From Salinarchaeum sp. Harcht-Bsk1 (GTDB lineage: Archaea; Halobacteriota; Halobacteria; Halobacteriales; Salinarchaeaceae), in assembly GCF_000403645.1 (NCBI RefSeq), contig NC_021313.1, forward strand, positions 1,693,014-1,757,013: a stretch of 64,000 nucleotides of DNA, in the 5' to 3' direction. Below, in pieces: positions 1-8,149 of the stretch. Made by a program: the position numbers and the translations under genes. Position 1 is the stretch's first letter; each line of letters starts with the position of its first letter. A model generated the notes under the pieces. The model made no database searches and had not been told where the DNA came from. It saw only the letters and a list, made by a program, of their open reading frames with translations.

Positions 1-513
1 ATCGTGTTCGCGGGCTTCAAGACTGCCGACGGGGAGACCGGTCACACTGGCCCACAGACCTGCTGGGCGCTCGAACGGCCGCTGATCACGCACGTGATCT
101 CGCTGGACGTCGACCCCGACGAGGAGATCGTCCGCGCGAAGCGACTCGTCAAGGGCGACGTCTCCGAGATCGAGACCGTCGAGGCGCCGATGCCGTGTGC
201 GATCGTGACCGACCCCGAGTTCGAACCGGTCTACCGCAAGGCCGAGCACCGCCTGAAGCACAAGGACCTCCGCGCCGAGACCCAGGAGCGCGTCGAGAAC
301 GCCGAGGAGCACCTCACGGTCTGGGACCACGAGGACCTCAACCTCGACCCCGACTACATCGGGCTCGACGGCTCGCCGACGATCGTCTCCGGCGTCGACC
401 CGATCCCCAAGGCACCGGACGAGCGCGAGGCGACCGTGATCGAACAGGACGACCAGGAGGGGATGCGCGAGGTCGTCGAGGAGATCACGCAGTTCGCTGC
501 GGGGGGTGACTGA
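1..513 (+). CDS. etfB: Electron transfer flavoprotein beta subunit (5' end outside window)
   Basis: This is the C-terminal part of an EtfB/FixA subunit. The frame is open from base 1, so the true start lies upstream. The first visible residues match the AMP-binding beta-subunit core, with the stretch GHTGPQTCWALERPLITHV followed by alternating strands and a charged tail. EtfB pairs with EtfA to carry electrons from acyl-CoA or other dehydrogenases to a membrane quinone oxidoreductase. The stop at 511-513 is two bases from the etfA start at 516, and the FixC-like gene follows, so this is an etfBA-fixC operon. Family assignment is secure; the missing N-terminus cannot be assessed. Confidence 0.9.
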   Translation: MVFAGFKTADGETGHTGPQTCWALERPLITHVISLDVDPDEEIVRAKRLVKGDVSEIETVEAPMPCAIVTDPEFEPVYRKAEHRLKHKDLRAETQERVENAEEHLTVWDHEDLNLDPDYIGLDGSPTIVSGVDPIPKAPDEREATVIEQDDQEGMREVVEEITQFAAGGD

Positions 514-515
514 CG

Positions 516-2195
516 ATGCCCGAGATCGACCCCACCGAGCACGAGATTTCCGAACTCGGCCCGAAAGTGAACCAGGTCGAGGACGTCGACGAACTCCAGG
601 AGATGCTCGAACTGGAGGAGGGCGGCGAGGACCGCACCCCGGTCAAGACCCTCATCGAGAGCCGGATCGAGACGCTCGAAGCCGAGGACGAGGAGCCCGA
701 AGACGCCGGCGAGGTCGACCTGAGCGAGAAGACCACCGCCGACGTCGGGAACCTCATCCGGGACGTCGACGAGGTCGAGGACCTCGAAGCGCTGCTCGAA
801 CAGGAGGAGAGCGGCGAGGACCGCGACTCGGTGAAGCGCCTGATCAACCAGCGCATCGACTCCGTCCAGGGCAGCGACGACGACGGCGAGGAGGAAGAGA
901 TCCTCCCGCCGGAGGAGGCCCACCCCGACCTCGACCACCCGACGGCGGACAAGCGCCACGTCCGCGCCCTCGAGGACGGCGAGTACCGCGACATGTGGGT
1001 CTACTGTGAGACCCAGCACGGCGAACTCCTCGACGTCTCGAAGGAGATGCTCGGGAAGGCCCGCGAGCTGATGGACGGGTACAACGAGGACTACGACGAG
1101 GCGGAGAAGGTCGTCGCGGTCGTCATCGGCGACGACGCCGAGCCGATCGCCGAGGACACCATCGAGTACGGTGCCGACCTCGCGGTCTACTACGATGACG
1201 AGCGCCTCGACCGGTTCCGACACAAGCCCTATTCCGAGGTCTTCTGCGACATGGCGCGGGGCGCCGGCCACCCCTACGGCCGCGAGGACCGCCCCGACGA
1301 AGACTGGCACGACTACGACGAGCCACGCTACGCCATCTTCCCGGCGACGCACAACGGTCGGGACCTCTCCGCGCTGGTCCAGGCCGAACTCGACTCCGGG
1401 CTCGCCTCGGACTGTTCGGACCTCTACATCGAGAACGAGGTCATCTCGAACCCCGTCAAGACCGGCGCGAAGGACAAGGTGGAGTTCGAGCGCGTGCTCC
1501 ACATGCCCCGCCCGGACTTCTCCGGGTTCGAGTACTCGACGATCCTCTGTCTGGACTCCCCGCGACGGGAGTTCCACCCGCAGGGCGCGTCGGTGATCCC
1601 GGGCAAGTTCGAACTGCCCGACCCCGACCCCGAGCGCGAGGGCGAGGTCGTCGAGCACAGCTTCGACCTCGACGACGCCTGGCTCGACGTCGAGGTCACC
1701 GACCACGACCGCCTCGAGGGCGGCGTCGACCTCACCGACCACGAGGTCGTCGTCTGCGTCGGTCGCGGGATCGACCGCAATCCGACCGAGGGGATCGAAC
1801 TCGGCGTCGAACTCTCCGAAGCGTTCGAGGACGGCGCCTTCGGCCTCACGCGCGGCGTGATCACCTCCTCCTTCCAGTTCGCCGGCCACGTCGAGCAGTA
1901 CACCGGCGAGGACCGCCAGATCGGCGAGTCCGGGCAGGAGGTCGAACCGGACCTCTACATCGCCGCGGGCGTCTCCGGGGCGATCCAGCACAAGGTCGGC
2001 TGCGAGGAGTCGGACACGATCGTCGCGATCAACACCGACGAGCACGCGGACATCCGCGACTGGTCGGACTACTACATCCACGGCGACCTTTTCGACGTGC
2101 TGCCCGCGTTCACCGAGGCGGTCGAATCCGGGAGCGTGGACTCGGCGCTCGAGGAGTTCGGTGCGGTGCCGGCCGCGGGTGGTGACGATGACTGA
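516..2195 (+). CDS. etfA: Electron transfer flavoprotein alpha subunit with duplicated acidic N-terminal extension
   Basis: The C-terminal half (about residues 200-559) is a standard EtfA/FixB: an N-terminal alpha/beta domain, then the FAD-binding domain with GVSGAIQHKVG near residue 486 and a following INTDE stretch. Usual EtfA proteins are about 320 residues; this one has 559. The extra roughly 200 N-terminal residues are acidic and hold two copies of a repeat of about 45 residues (about 11-55 and 74-118). Both copies share a GEDR motif (37-40 and 100-103), a V-K-x-L-I stretch and a final R-I-(E/D). The start is two bases after etfB. The extension may form a partner-binding or salt-adapted surface, which is inference. 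Confidence 0.93.
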   Translation: MPEIDPTEHEISELGPKVNQVEDVDELQEMLELEEGGEDRTPVKTLIESRIETLEAEDEEPEDAGEVDLSEKTTADVGNLIRDVDEVEDLEALLEQEESGEDRDSVKRLINQRIDSVQGSDDDGEEEEILPPEEAHPDLDHPTADKRHVRALEDGEYRDMWVYCETQHGELLDVSKEMLGKARELMDGYNEDYDEAEKVVAVVIGDDAEPIAEDTIEYGADLAVYYDDERLDRFRHKPYSEVFCDMARGAGHPYGREDRPDEDWHDYDEPRYAIFPATHNGRDLSALVQAELDSGLASDCSDLYIENEVISNPVKTGAKDKVEFERVLHMPRPDFSGFEYSTILCLDSPRREFHPQGASVIPGKFELPDPDPEREGEVVEHSFDLDDAWLDVEVTDHDRLEGGVDLTDHEVVVCVGRGIDRNPTEGIELGVELSEAFEDGAFGLTRGVITSSFQFAGHVEQYTGEDRQIGESGQEVEPDLYIAAGVSGAIQHKVGCEESDTIVAINTDEHADIRDWSDYYIHGDLFDVLPAFTEAVESGSVDSALEEFGAVPAAGGDDD

Positions 2196-3933
2196 GCGAG
2201 CGGCTGCGGACGACGACGTGCGTACGGACGGCGGGACCGCGACGCAGCGCGTCGCGACGGACGGAGGATCCATGGACGAGCACGAACACTACGAGGCGAT
2301 CGTCGTGGGCTGTGGCCCCGGCGGCGCCGCGGCGGCAGCGGCACTGGCAGCGAACGACGTCGAGACGCTCGTGCTCGAACGGGGCGTCGACGCCGGTTCG
2401 AAGAACGTCTCCGGCGGGCTGATCTACGCCGAGGAGTCGGCGCCGTACACGATCGACGACCTGTTCCCCGACTTCCGCGAGGAAGCCACGGAACGGCCCG
2501 CCGTCGAGTACAAGATGCACAACTGCTCTGAGGAGAAGGTCGCGACCTTCGACCTCGAGTCGATCCACAACAAGGGCACGGAGTGGTGTGACGCCGTCCT
2601 CCGTCGGCACATGGACTCCTGGCTCGCAGAGCAGGTCCACGAGCGCACGCGCGAGACCGGCGGCGGCCTGCTCACCGACGTCCGCGTGAACGGTCTCCTC
2701 CGCGAGAACGGCGAGATCGTCGGCGTCACCTGCGACGAACTCGACCCGATCACCGCGGACCTGATCGTCGCGGCCGACGGCGTCAACTCCGAACTCGCCC
2801 GCGACGCGGGCCTGATGGACTGGGAGGAGCCCGACGACTGGTTCCAGGGCGTCAAGGCCGTCGTCGACATGGATCGGGAGACGATCGAGGAGCGCTTCGA
2901 CCTCGACGGCCCCGACGACGGCGCCGCCCACCTGTTCTCCGGCGACCTCTTCGAGGGCGTCCGGGGCGGTGGCTTCCTCTACACGAACGAGGACTCGCTG
3001 TCGATCGGGACCGTCTTCCACCTCGACTCGATCGCCGACGAGCGCGCGGAGCCCCAGGACCTGCTGGACGCCCTGCTGACCCACCCGCTACTCGACCAGT
3101 GGTTCCAGGGCGAGTACGACGAACTTGAGTACTCCGCGAAGCTCGTACCCGACTCGAAGAAGGTCGCGAACCCCTCGCCACACCAGGGGCGCCTGCTCCT
3201 CGTCGGCGACGCCGCCGGGCAGATGCAGGCCCAGGGCCCGATCATCAAAGGGATGAACCACGCCGTCTCCGCCGGCGGACTCGCCGCTGAGGCGTTCCAG
3301 GACGCCAAGACTCGCGGCGATCCCAGCGCGGCGGGGCAGCTCTACGAGCAGAAACTGAACGACGAGGGCGTGATGGACAAGCTCCGCCCCACGCGCTACG
3401 AGGCGACGAGCTGGCTGTCGGAGAGTTCCGTCATGACCTCGATCGGTTCGGCCGTGCTGAACTCGCCGGTCGGCCGGTTCGGCGTGAAGACGTTCGACGG
3501 CCTGCTCGAGAAGTCCTTCAACTCGCCGTTCGTGCTCGGGATGATCCCCGACACGAAGATCTCCTACGTCACGGTGCCGACCGTAATCGGCGACGTGCTC
3601 GGGGAGCCGGTCTCCGCCGAGCACGAGATCGAGCCGCCGGACCTCGCGGATCGCATCGGCGACCTCACCTACGACGTGGGCGACCCCCACATCGAAGTGC
3701 TCGACAACTCCTACGAGGCCAGCGGCACGGCGGTCACCGCCTGCCCGGTCTCCGCGGAGGAGTTCGGCGGCGGCTGTTACCGCTCGGAGACGATCGAGAC
3801 AAACGGCGACACCGAACGGGTCGTCAGCCTCGACACCCAGCCCTGCGTCGAGTGTGGGACCTGTGCCGTCGTCGCGGACACCCACTGGGAACACCCCGCG
3901 GGCGGCAAGGGCGTCGAGTACAAGCAGGGATGA
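2188..3933 (+). CDS. fixC: FixC/ETF:quinone oxidoreductase-like flavoprotein with C-terminal ferredoxin domain
   Basis: This FAD-dependent oxidoreductase takes electrons from EtfAB and passes them to the quinone pool. A dinucleotide-binding motif (VVGCGPGGAA) lies near residue 38 and a second FAD contact (LLLVGDAAGQMQAQGP) at about residues 337-352. The C-terminal 70 residues resemble the ETF-QO/FixX iron-sulfur domain: a first Cys in TACPVSAEEF, then CVECGTC, then the HPAGGKGVEY motif. That gives the one-plus-three cysteine layout of ETF-QO rather than four clustered cysteines. The ATG at 2188 overlaps the etfA stop (ATGACTGA), so the reading frame upstream of it was not used. The product is about 581 aa. 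Confidence 0.9.
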   Translation: MTERAAADDDVRTDGGTATQRVATDGGSMDEHEHYEAIVVGCGPGGAAAAAALAANDVETLVLERGVDAGSKNVSGGLIYAEESAPYTIDDLFPDFREEATERPAVEYKMHNCSEEKVATFDLESIHNKGTEWCDAVLRRHMDSWLAEQVHERTRETGGGLLTDVRVNGLLRENGEIVGVTCDELDPITADLIVAADGVNSELARDAGLMDWEEPDDWFQGVKAVVDMDRETIEERFDLDGPDDGAAHLFSGDLFEGVRGGGFLYTNEDSLSIGTVFHLDSIADERAEPQDLLDALLTHPLLDQWFQGEYDELEYSAKLVPDSKKVANPSPHQGRLLLVGDAAGQMQAQGPIIKGMNHAVSAGGLAAEAFQDAKTRGDPSAAGQLYEQKLNDEGVMDKLRPTRYEATSWLSESSVMTSIGSAVLNSPVGRFGVKTFDGLLEKSFNSPFVLGMIPDTKISYVTVPTVIGDVLGEPVSAEHEIEPPDLADRIGDLTYDVGDPHIEVLDNSYEASGTAVTACPVSAEEFGGGCYRSETIETNGDTERVVSLDTQPCVECGTCAVVADTHWEHPAGGKGVEYKQG

Positions 3934-4457
3934 CCGACGACGGCGGTGGGTCGACGGGTGCCGACGGCAGGCGCGCCGCAGCGGCGAACGGCGTTGCGGA
4001 CGCGGCGACCGACGCTGCCGACGCGGCGAGCAGCGCCGACGCTCCACCACCGCCGCCAGGCGTCCCCGACGCCACCGAGATCGGTGCAGACGTCCTCCGC
4101 GGCGACGCCGACGGCCTGGAGGAGCGGGTCGACGACCTCCACGACGTTGCACAGGACGCTCGCGAGGCCTTCGAACCGCCCGAGGACGCCGCCGAGCGTG
4201 CGCTCGCGTACTGCCGCCACGGCCTCTGGCCGGTGCTGGCGGTGTACGTCGACCGTCGCGGCGCCGGTGCCGCGCTCGGCCAGCCCCACCACGACCGGCT
4301 GGAGGTAGCGTTGAACACCTGGCTCGAACTGTACGCGCGGAGCTACGGCGGGGATCACTCGTTCGACTTCAGCGTCCGCGAAGCCGCGGAACTGTTCGTC
4401 TCGACCCACAACGTGCTCGACGTCGCACAACTGTTGACGGACGTGCCGGAGCGCTAG
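3930..4457 (+). CDS. Uncharacterised helical protein, last gene of the etf operon
   Basis: The ATG overlaps the fixC stop by an ATGA junction, so it is probably translationally coupled and cotranscribed with the ETF genes. The 175-residue product starts with a low-complexity Ala/Asp-rich stretch and a run of five prolines (about residues 39-43). A predicted helical region follows with a conserved-looking core around YCRHGLWPVLAVYVD and FSVREAAELFVSTHNVLDVA. No enzyme motif or membrane segment was recognised. Position suggests a link to ETF or quinone electron transfer. I do not recognise the family. Confidence 0.8.
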   Translation: MTDDGGGSTGADGRRAAAANGVADAATDAADAASSADAPPPPPGVPDATEIGADVLRGDADGLEERVDDLHDVAQDAREAFEPPEDAAERALAYCRHGLWPVLAVYVDRRGAGAALGQPHHDRLEVALNTWLELYARSYGGDHSFDFSVREAAELFVSTHNVLDVAQLLTDVPER

Positions 4458-4484
4458 GTCGGCGGGGCTGTCCGGATCCGCTTC

Positions 4485-4676
4485 TCAAGGGAACTCGTCT
4501 TCGGCGTCCTCGAGTGGCGCAGCGACCACGCCGTCCTTCGAGGCGATCGTCCGGGCGTGGGCGGCACAGACGTCTCTGTCCTCGGCCCACGGAACGTGGA
4601 CGCGTACTGCGGCCGGGCGGTCGCAGTCTGCTTCCGCACACCGGGCCATACTGGTACACATCGGGTCCGCGACCAC
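4485..4676 (-). CDS. Small cysteine/histidine protein, putative zinc-binding
   Basis: This 63-residue frame runs opposite to the etf operon and converges on it. The core is MARCAEADC, then about 19 residues, then DVCAAHAR: a C-x4-C...C-x2-H arrangement suited to one zinc ion. The GTG at 4676 is chosen because a TATA-like element on this strand (about 4697-4704) lies about 25 bases upstream, as expected for leaderless starts. In-frame ATGs at 4661 and 4649 are alternatives. An overlapping plus-strand frame lacks such motifs. The function is unknown. Confidence 0.6.
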   Translation of the reverse strand: MVADPMCTSMARCAEADCDRPAAVRVHVPWAEDRDVCAAHARTIASKDGVVAAPLEDAEDEFP

Positions 4677-4696
4677 GACCCTTTCGACGGCAGCCG

Positions 4697-4704
4697 GTTT
4701 TTAC
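4697..4704 (-). promoter_or_regulatory. Putative TATA box of the small zinc-binding protein gene
   Basis: A T-run on the plus strand reads TAAAAACC on the minus strand. It is about 21-28 bases upstream of the GTG at 4676, the usual distance for a leaderless haloarchaeal transcript. Confidence 0.4.
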
Positions 4705-4740
4705 TCCTCACCAGCCCCTCCGAACGGAAGTTGGAACGCA

Positions 4741-4844
4741 TAGGAATATAATGAAATTATAGTGAAAATGGCCATGATGTAAGTGGTAACAAGTAGGTAT
4801 TATTTGGCTAATATTAAGTTAACGGCTGAACAAGCACTTCGAAC
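4741..4844 (+). promoter_or_regulatory. AT-rich promoter region ahead of the giant pilin-like genes
   Basis: The roughly 100 bases before the ATG at 4845 are strikingly AT-rich against a G+C-rich background. They contain several TATA-like stretches (for example TATAATGAAATTATAG near 4747-4762 and GGCTAATATTAAGTTAA near 4807-4823). One of these probably serves as the promoter. Which one cannot be decided by eye. Confidence 0.45.
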
Positions 4845-7800
4845 ATGAATAAACGCCCCCGCACGTTGGAACCAACGAACGCCGATTCGTCTGGCGATCG
4901 GCTGCGGGGGCAGTCCGACGTCATCGCGATCGTCCTCTTGCTCGGCATGATCTTCATCAGCGCGACGGCCGTGATCCTGATGGGCGGCTTCATGGTCGAA
5001 AGCGTGCAGGATCAGTCACGCCACGACCTCGCCGTCGACAGTGCAGTCCAGACGCACCAGCAGATCGCGGAGGCGCTGGCGAGTGGCGAGGCGAGACGAC
5101 TTTCGGTTACCGACGCGGTCGACGTCCAGGTCAGGACGACCGGTTCGATGCGGGTCGAGATGCGTAACGCTGCCGGCGCGGCGTGCTCGGGCACGGTTTC
5201 GAACGTCAACCCCGTCGAGACGGATCTCGGATCGATCGTCTACGACACGCCAGAGGGGGAAGTAATCTACGAGGGTGGCGCAGTCTGGGAACGGACCGAT
5301 GCCGGGTTGTCGGTGCGGCGGAGCCCATCGATCAGCTACGACGGTGACACGGCGCGCATCGCGGTGCAGAGTGTTTCAACCAACGCCACCTCCCTCGATG
5401 GCGAGATCGCACGACCCGACGAGCGGCTCCAGCGGGCGCTGGCCCGGAACACGACGCGGATGCTCCGGGAGTGCCCCAGCAACGGGTTCACCGAGGTGAA
5501 CATCTCGCTCACGAGTCCGTACCACGAGCTCTGGGCCCAGCACTTCCACCGGCAGGTCGACACGACACCGAACGTCACTGTCTCGACGAGGGGCGACACC
5601 GTCTTCGCAACGATCGAGAACGCGACGACGGCCCACGCCTCTCGAGGACTCCGGTTCGACGGCTTCCACGCTCCACGTGTCGTCGGGCCGAACGGTCCGG
5701 CGCCGTTGCCCAATCACTTCAACGTCACTGCGTCCGTCACGAACGACGACTTCCGCCCACGCAACGCGACCGTCGAACTCGTGATAGACGGAAACGTCTG
5801 GACGAGCAGCGAGTTCGAGGTCCCGACGACCGGCAACGTAACCACGAGCCTGCCAGCATCGCCGCTCCACCGGCAGGCCGATCTCGTCAACCTACTGGGA
5901 CTCCAGCCCAGCCAGAGCCATCCCTACACCGTCCGATTGCTGGACGACGACGATGACGTGGTCAGTACGACCACGGGACGGTTCTTCCTCGAGGACGGTG
6001 GGGGCGGCAACGTGACGTTCTTCGACGACAGTCACACGCTCTCGAACGGCGAGCGGACCCTCAGCGTGAACGCAACGCTCATCAACACGTTCCCCTCGAA
6101 CGCGACGGGCGAGACCGTCGAGTTCCAGATCACCGACGAGGACGTCGACATGCCGTCGCCGGTCACTGCGCCCCTCGACGTTCCCGCGTACGGCGGCACC
6201 AAGGAGATCTCCTTCGACGTCAACGTCTCGAGTCTTCCAGCGGGCACCTACGACTACCAGCTCCGTCATCGCGGCGTTACGCTCAACCGGACGTTCACCA
6301 TCTCGACCCTCTCGGGCAGCGGGACTGTCGTCGGCGACCTCCGGGTGGAGTCGATCGACCCATCCGCGGAGTACGTCACCGTCGGCGATCCGTTCAACGT
6401 CAGCCTCCAGCTGTACAATACCGCGCAGAACGCGACGACCGCCGACGTCTCGCTCGATCTGCCGGGCGACGCAAGTCTGAGCCAGCAACAGTCCGTACAG
6501 ATCCCCGGCGGTGACCGCCGCACGGTCACGCTCGAGATCCCCGCCAATGACGTGGACGATCTCCCGACCCGACAGAGCCACGACTACAACGTCACCATCG
6601 AGCACGGCAACGACGAGCAGGGGTTCCCTGGAAGCTTCGTACTGCTCTACCCCGGCTCACACTTGCTGATCGAGGAGAACTCCACGACGCGGATCGGCGA
6701 CGACCGCTGGATCAACGTCACGCTCGCCAACCACGGTATGCAACCGAACGGCGACAACGTGACGTTCTCACTGTACGACGCCGACACCGGCGACCTGCTC
6801 GGCAGCACGGTCACCGACGAGATCAGTCTGGGTCGCGCGAACGCCACGGTACTTCCGTTCCGTCTGAACGAATCCAAACTCGGTGGATCCTACGAGTACG
6901 AGGTCGTGTACGGCTCCAATCCGCGTGGCGTCGCCACCGGCGAATTCACCGTTGACGGGACGAACCTCGGCAACGGTAACGTCTCGATCACCACGCCTGG
7001 GAACGGTTCGGTCACCGTGCTCGGGACGGAGGTGTCTGGCTACGACGACGGGTACTGCTGGCAGGATTGGTTCGGCAACTGGGACTGTACCCCCTCGGAG
7101 AAGCAGTGGTCTCCGATTACGGTCTCGACCGTTCTCGAGATCAACGGCACCGAGAACGCGAACCAGTTCGTCAATCACGCGAACGACGACCAGTACACCC
7201 ACGACGAGCACAATCTCAACACGTTCGACACCCAGACGGACACGTTCACGTACGATTGGTCGCTCGACGAGGGCGAGACCGCGAATCTCACCGTCCGCTC
7301 GCGTATCTGGTCGCTCACGACCGGCGGCTACCAGCACGTGCACACGCGGAGCGACAACGACCCGTCGACGCCCGACATCCACGACGAACACCCGCCGGAG
7401 AGTGCGTGGGACTCCCCGGCACGGGTGGTCGACGCCAGCCAGGGCTCCAACGTCGAATCGGTCCGCGTCCTCGGAAACGGTGACGCGGTGCCGAACGTCA
7501 ACGCCGCCTCCGACGACCAGCGCAGCGCCGCCGAGGTGCTCAACCAGGGTGCTGCGGATCGCGTCCACCCCAACGGAACGCTCGACCTCGGCCCCAACGA
7601 GGCCATCTTCCTCTTCGAGATGACCGACGACCCCGCCAACTACGGCGACATGTGGCAGGCTGCACACAACACGAACGGGGACCCGGACTACAACGACGTC
7701 ATCACACTGGTGAGTTTCAACCCCGACAACCCCGGCGACGTTCAGTTCCACATCGGCGATCACTCGCTCTCGATCGGACCGGCGCCGGACGATCCCCAGA

Positions 7801-7964
7801 ACGTCAACGACACGGGAGAACAACAGGTCAACGTCAACGGAACCACGCAAGGCCCCGGATCTGGCGGCGCACCCTCGCCACCGCAGCCACAGAACCCCGA
7901 CCCCGGTAGTCCGTCCGAACCTGACGAGGTCGACGTTGACGTCGGCGGGATCGTGATCGGGTAA
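4845..7964 (+). CDS. Giant surface protein with type IV pilin N-terminus and DUF4114-like C-terminus
   Basis: Residues 22-50 (RGQSDVIAIVLLLGM and the following hydrophobic stretch) form a class III signal peptide of the kind cut by the archaeal prepilin peptidase PibD, leaving a hydrophobic helix as assembly or membrane anchor. A short conserved globular part follows, then several Asn/Thr-rich beta-sandwich repeats resembling CARDB-type domains with many N-glycosylation sequons. Near residues 945-952 is GDPDYNDVI, the signature of DUF4114-like calcium-type C-terminal domains. The tail is Pro/Ser-rich and ends in a DVDVGG-type motif. At 1039 aa it is far larger than ordinary pilins. It is paralogous along its whole length to the next gene. 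Confidence 0.85.
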   Translation: MNKRPRTLEPTNADSSGDRLRGQSDVIAIVLLLGMIFISATAVILMGGFMVESVQDQSRHDLAVDSAVQTHQQIAEALASGEARRLSVTDAVDVQVRTTGSMRVEMRNAAGAACSGTVSNVNPVETDLGSIVYDTPEGEVIYEGGAVWERTDAGLSVRRSPSISYDGDTARIAVQSVSTNATSLDGEIARPDERLQRALARNTTRMLRECPSNGFTEVNISLTSPYHELWAQHFHRQVDTTPNVTVSTRGDTVFATIENATTAHASRGLRFDGFHAPRVVGPNGPAPLPNHFNVTASVTNDDFRPRNATVELVIDGNVWTSSEFEVPTTGNVTTSLPASPLHRQADLVNLLGLQPSQSHPYTVRLLDDDDDVVSTTTGRFFLEDGGGGNVTFFDDSHTLSNGERTLSVNATLINTFPSNATGETVEFQITDEDVDMPSPVTAPLDVPAYGGTKEISFDVNVSSLPAGTYDYQLRHRGVTLNRTFTISTLSGSGTVVGDLRVESIDPSAEYVTVGDPFNVSLQLYNTAQNATTADVSLDLPGDASLSQQQSVQIPGGDRRTVTLEIPANDVDDLPTRQSHDYNVTIEHGNDEQGFPGSFVLLYPGSHLLIEENSTTRIGDDRWINVTLANHGMQPNGDNVTFSLYDADTGDLLGSTVTDEISLGRANATVLPFRLNESKLGGSYEYEVVYGSNPRGVATGEFTVDGTNLGNGNVSITTPGNGSVTVLGTEVSGYDDGYCWQDWFGNWDCTPSEKQWSPITVSTVLEINGTENANQFVNHANDDQYTHDEHNLNTFDTQTDTFTYDWSLDEGETANLTVRSRIWSLTTGGYQHVHTRSDNDPSTPDIHDEHPPESAWDSPARVVDASQGSNVESVRVLGNGDAVPNVNAASDDQRSAAEVLNQGAADRVHPNGTLDLGPNEAIFLFEMTDDPANYGDMWQAAHNTNGDPDYNDVITLVSFNPDNPGDVQFHIGDHSLSIGPAPDDPQNVNDTGEQQVNVNGTTQGPGSGGAPSPPQPQNPDPGSPSEPDEVDVDVGGIVIG

Positions 7965-8149
7965 CCCCCGCTGGATCGGCCTCGCTGGCGAAGAAGTTGT
8001 AGTCAAACTGGAGTGGGTCAATTGCCGTCGGTATCGAGACCACGTATTCCTCATTTTCCATCCAAAATTGCCGCTGAAGACTATTTTCATTCGAACTGTC
8101 TCGGCCCGTACAATACAGTTATACGCCCTGAGTCCTAAATTGCAGTCCC

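Noticed and set aside
354-2273. Long open frame opposite etfA and fixC (639 codons)
   Set aside because: It mirrors the coding strand in a G+C-rich genome and has no recognisable domain; the opposite frames encode clear EtfA and FixC-like proteins.
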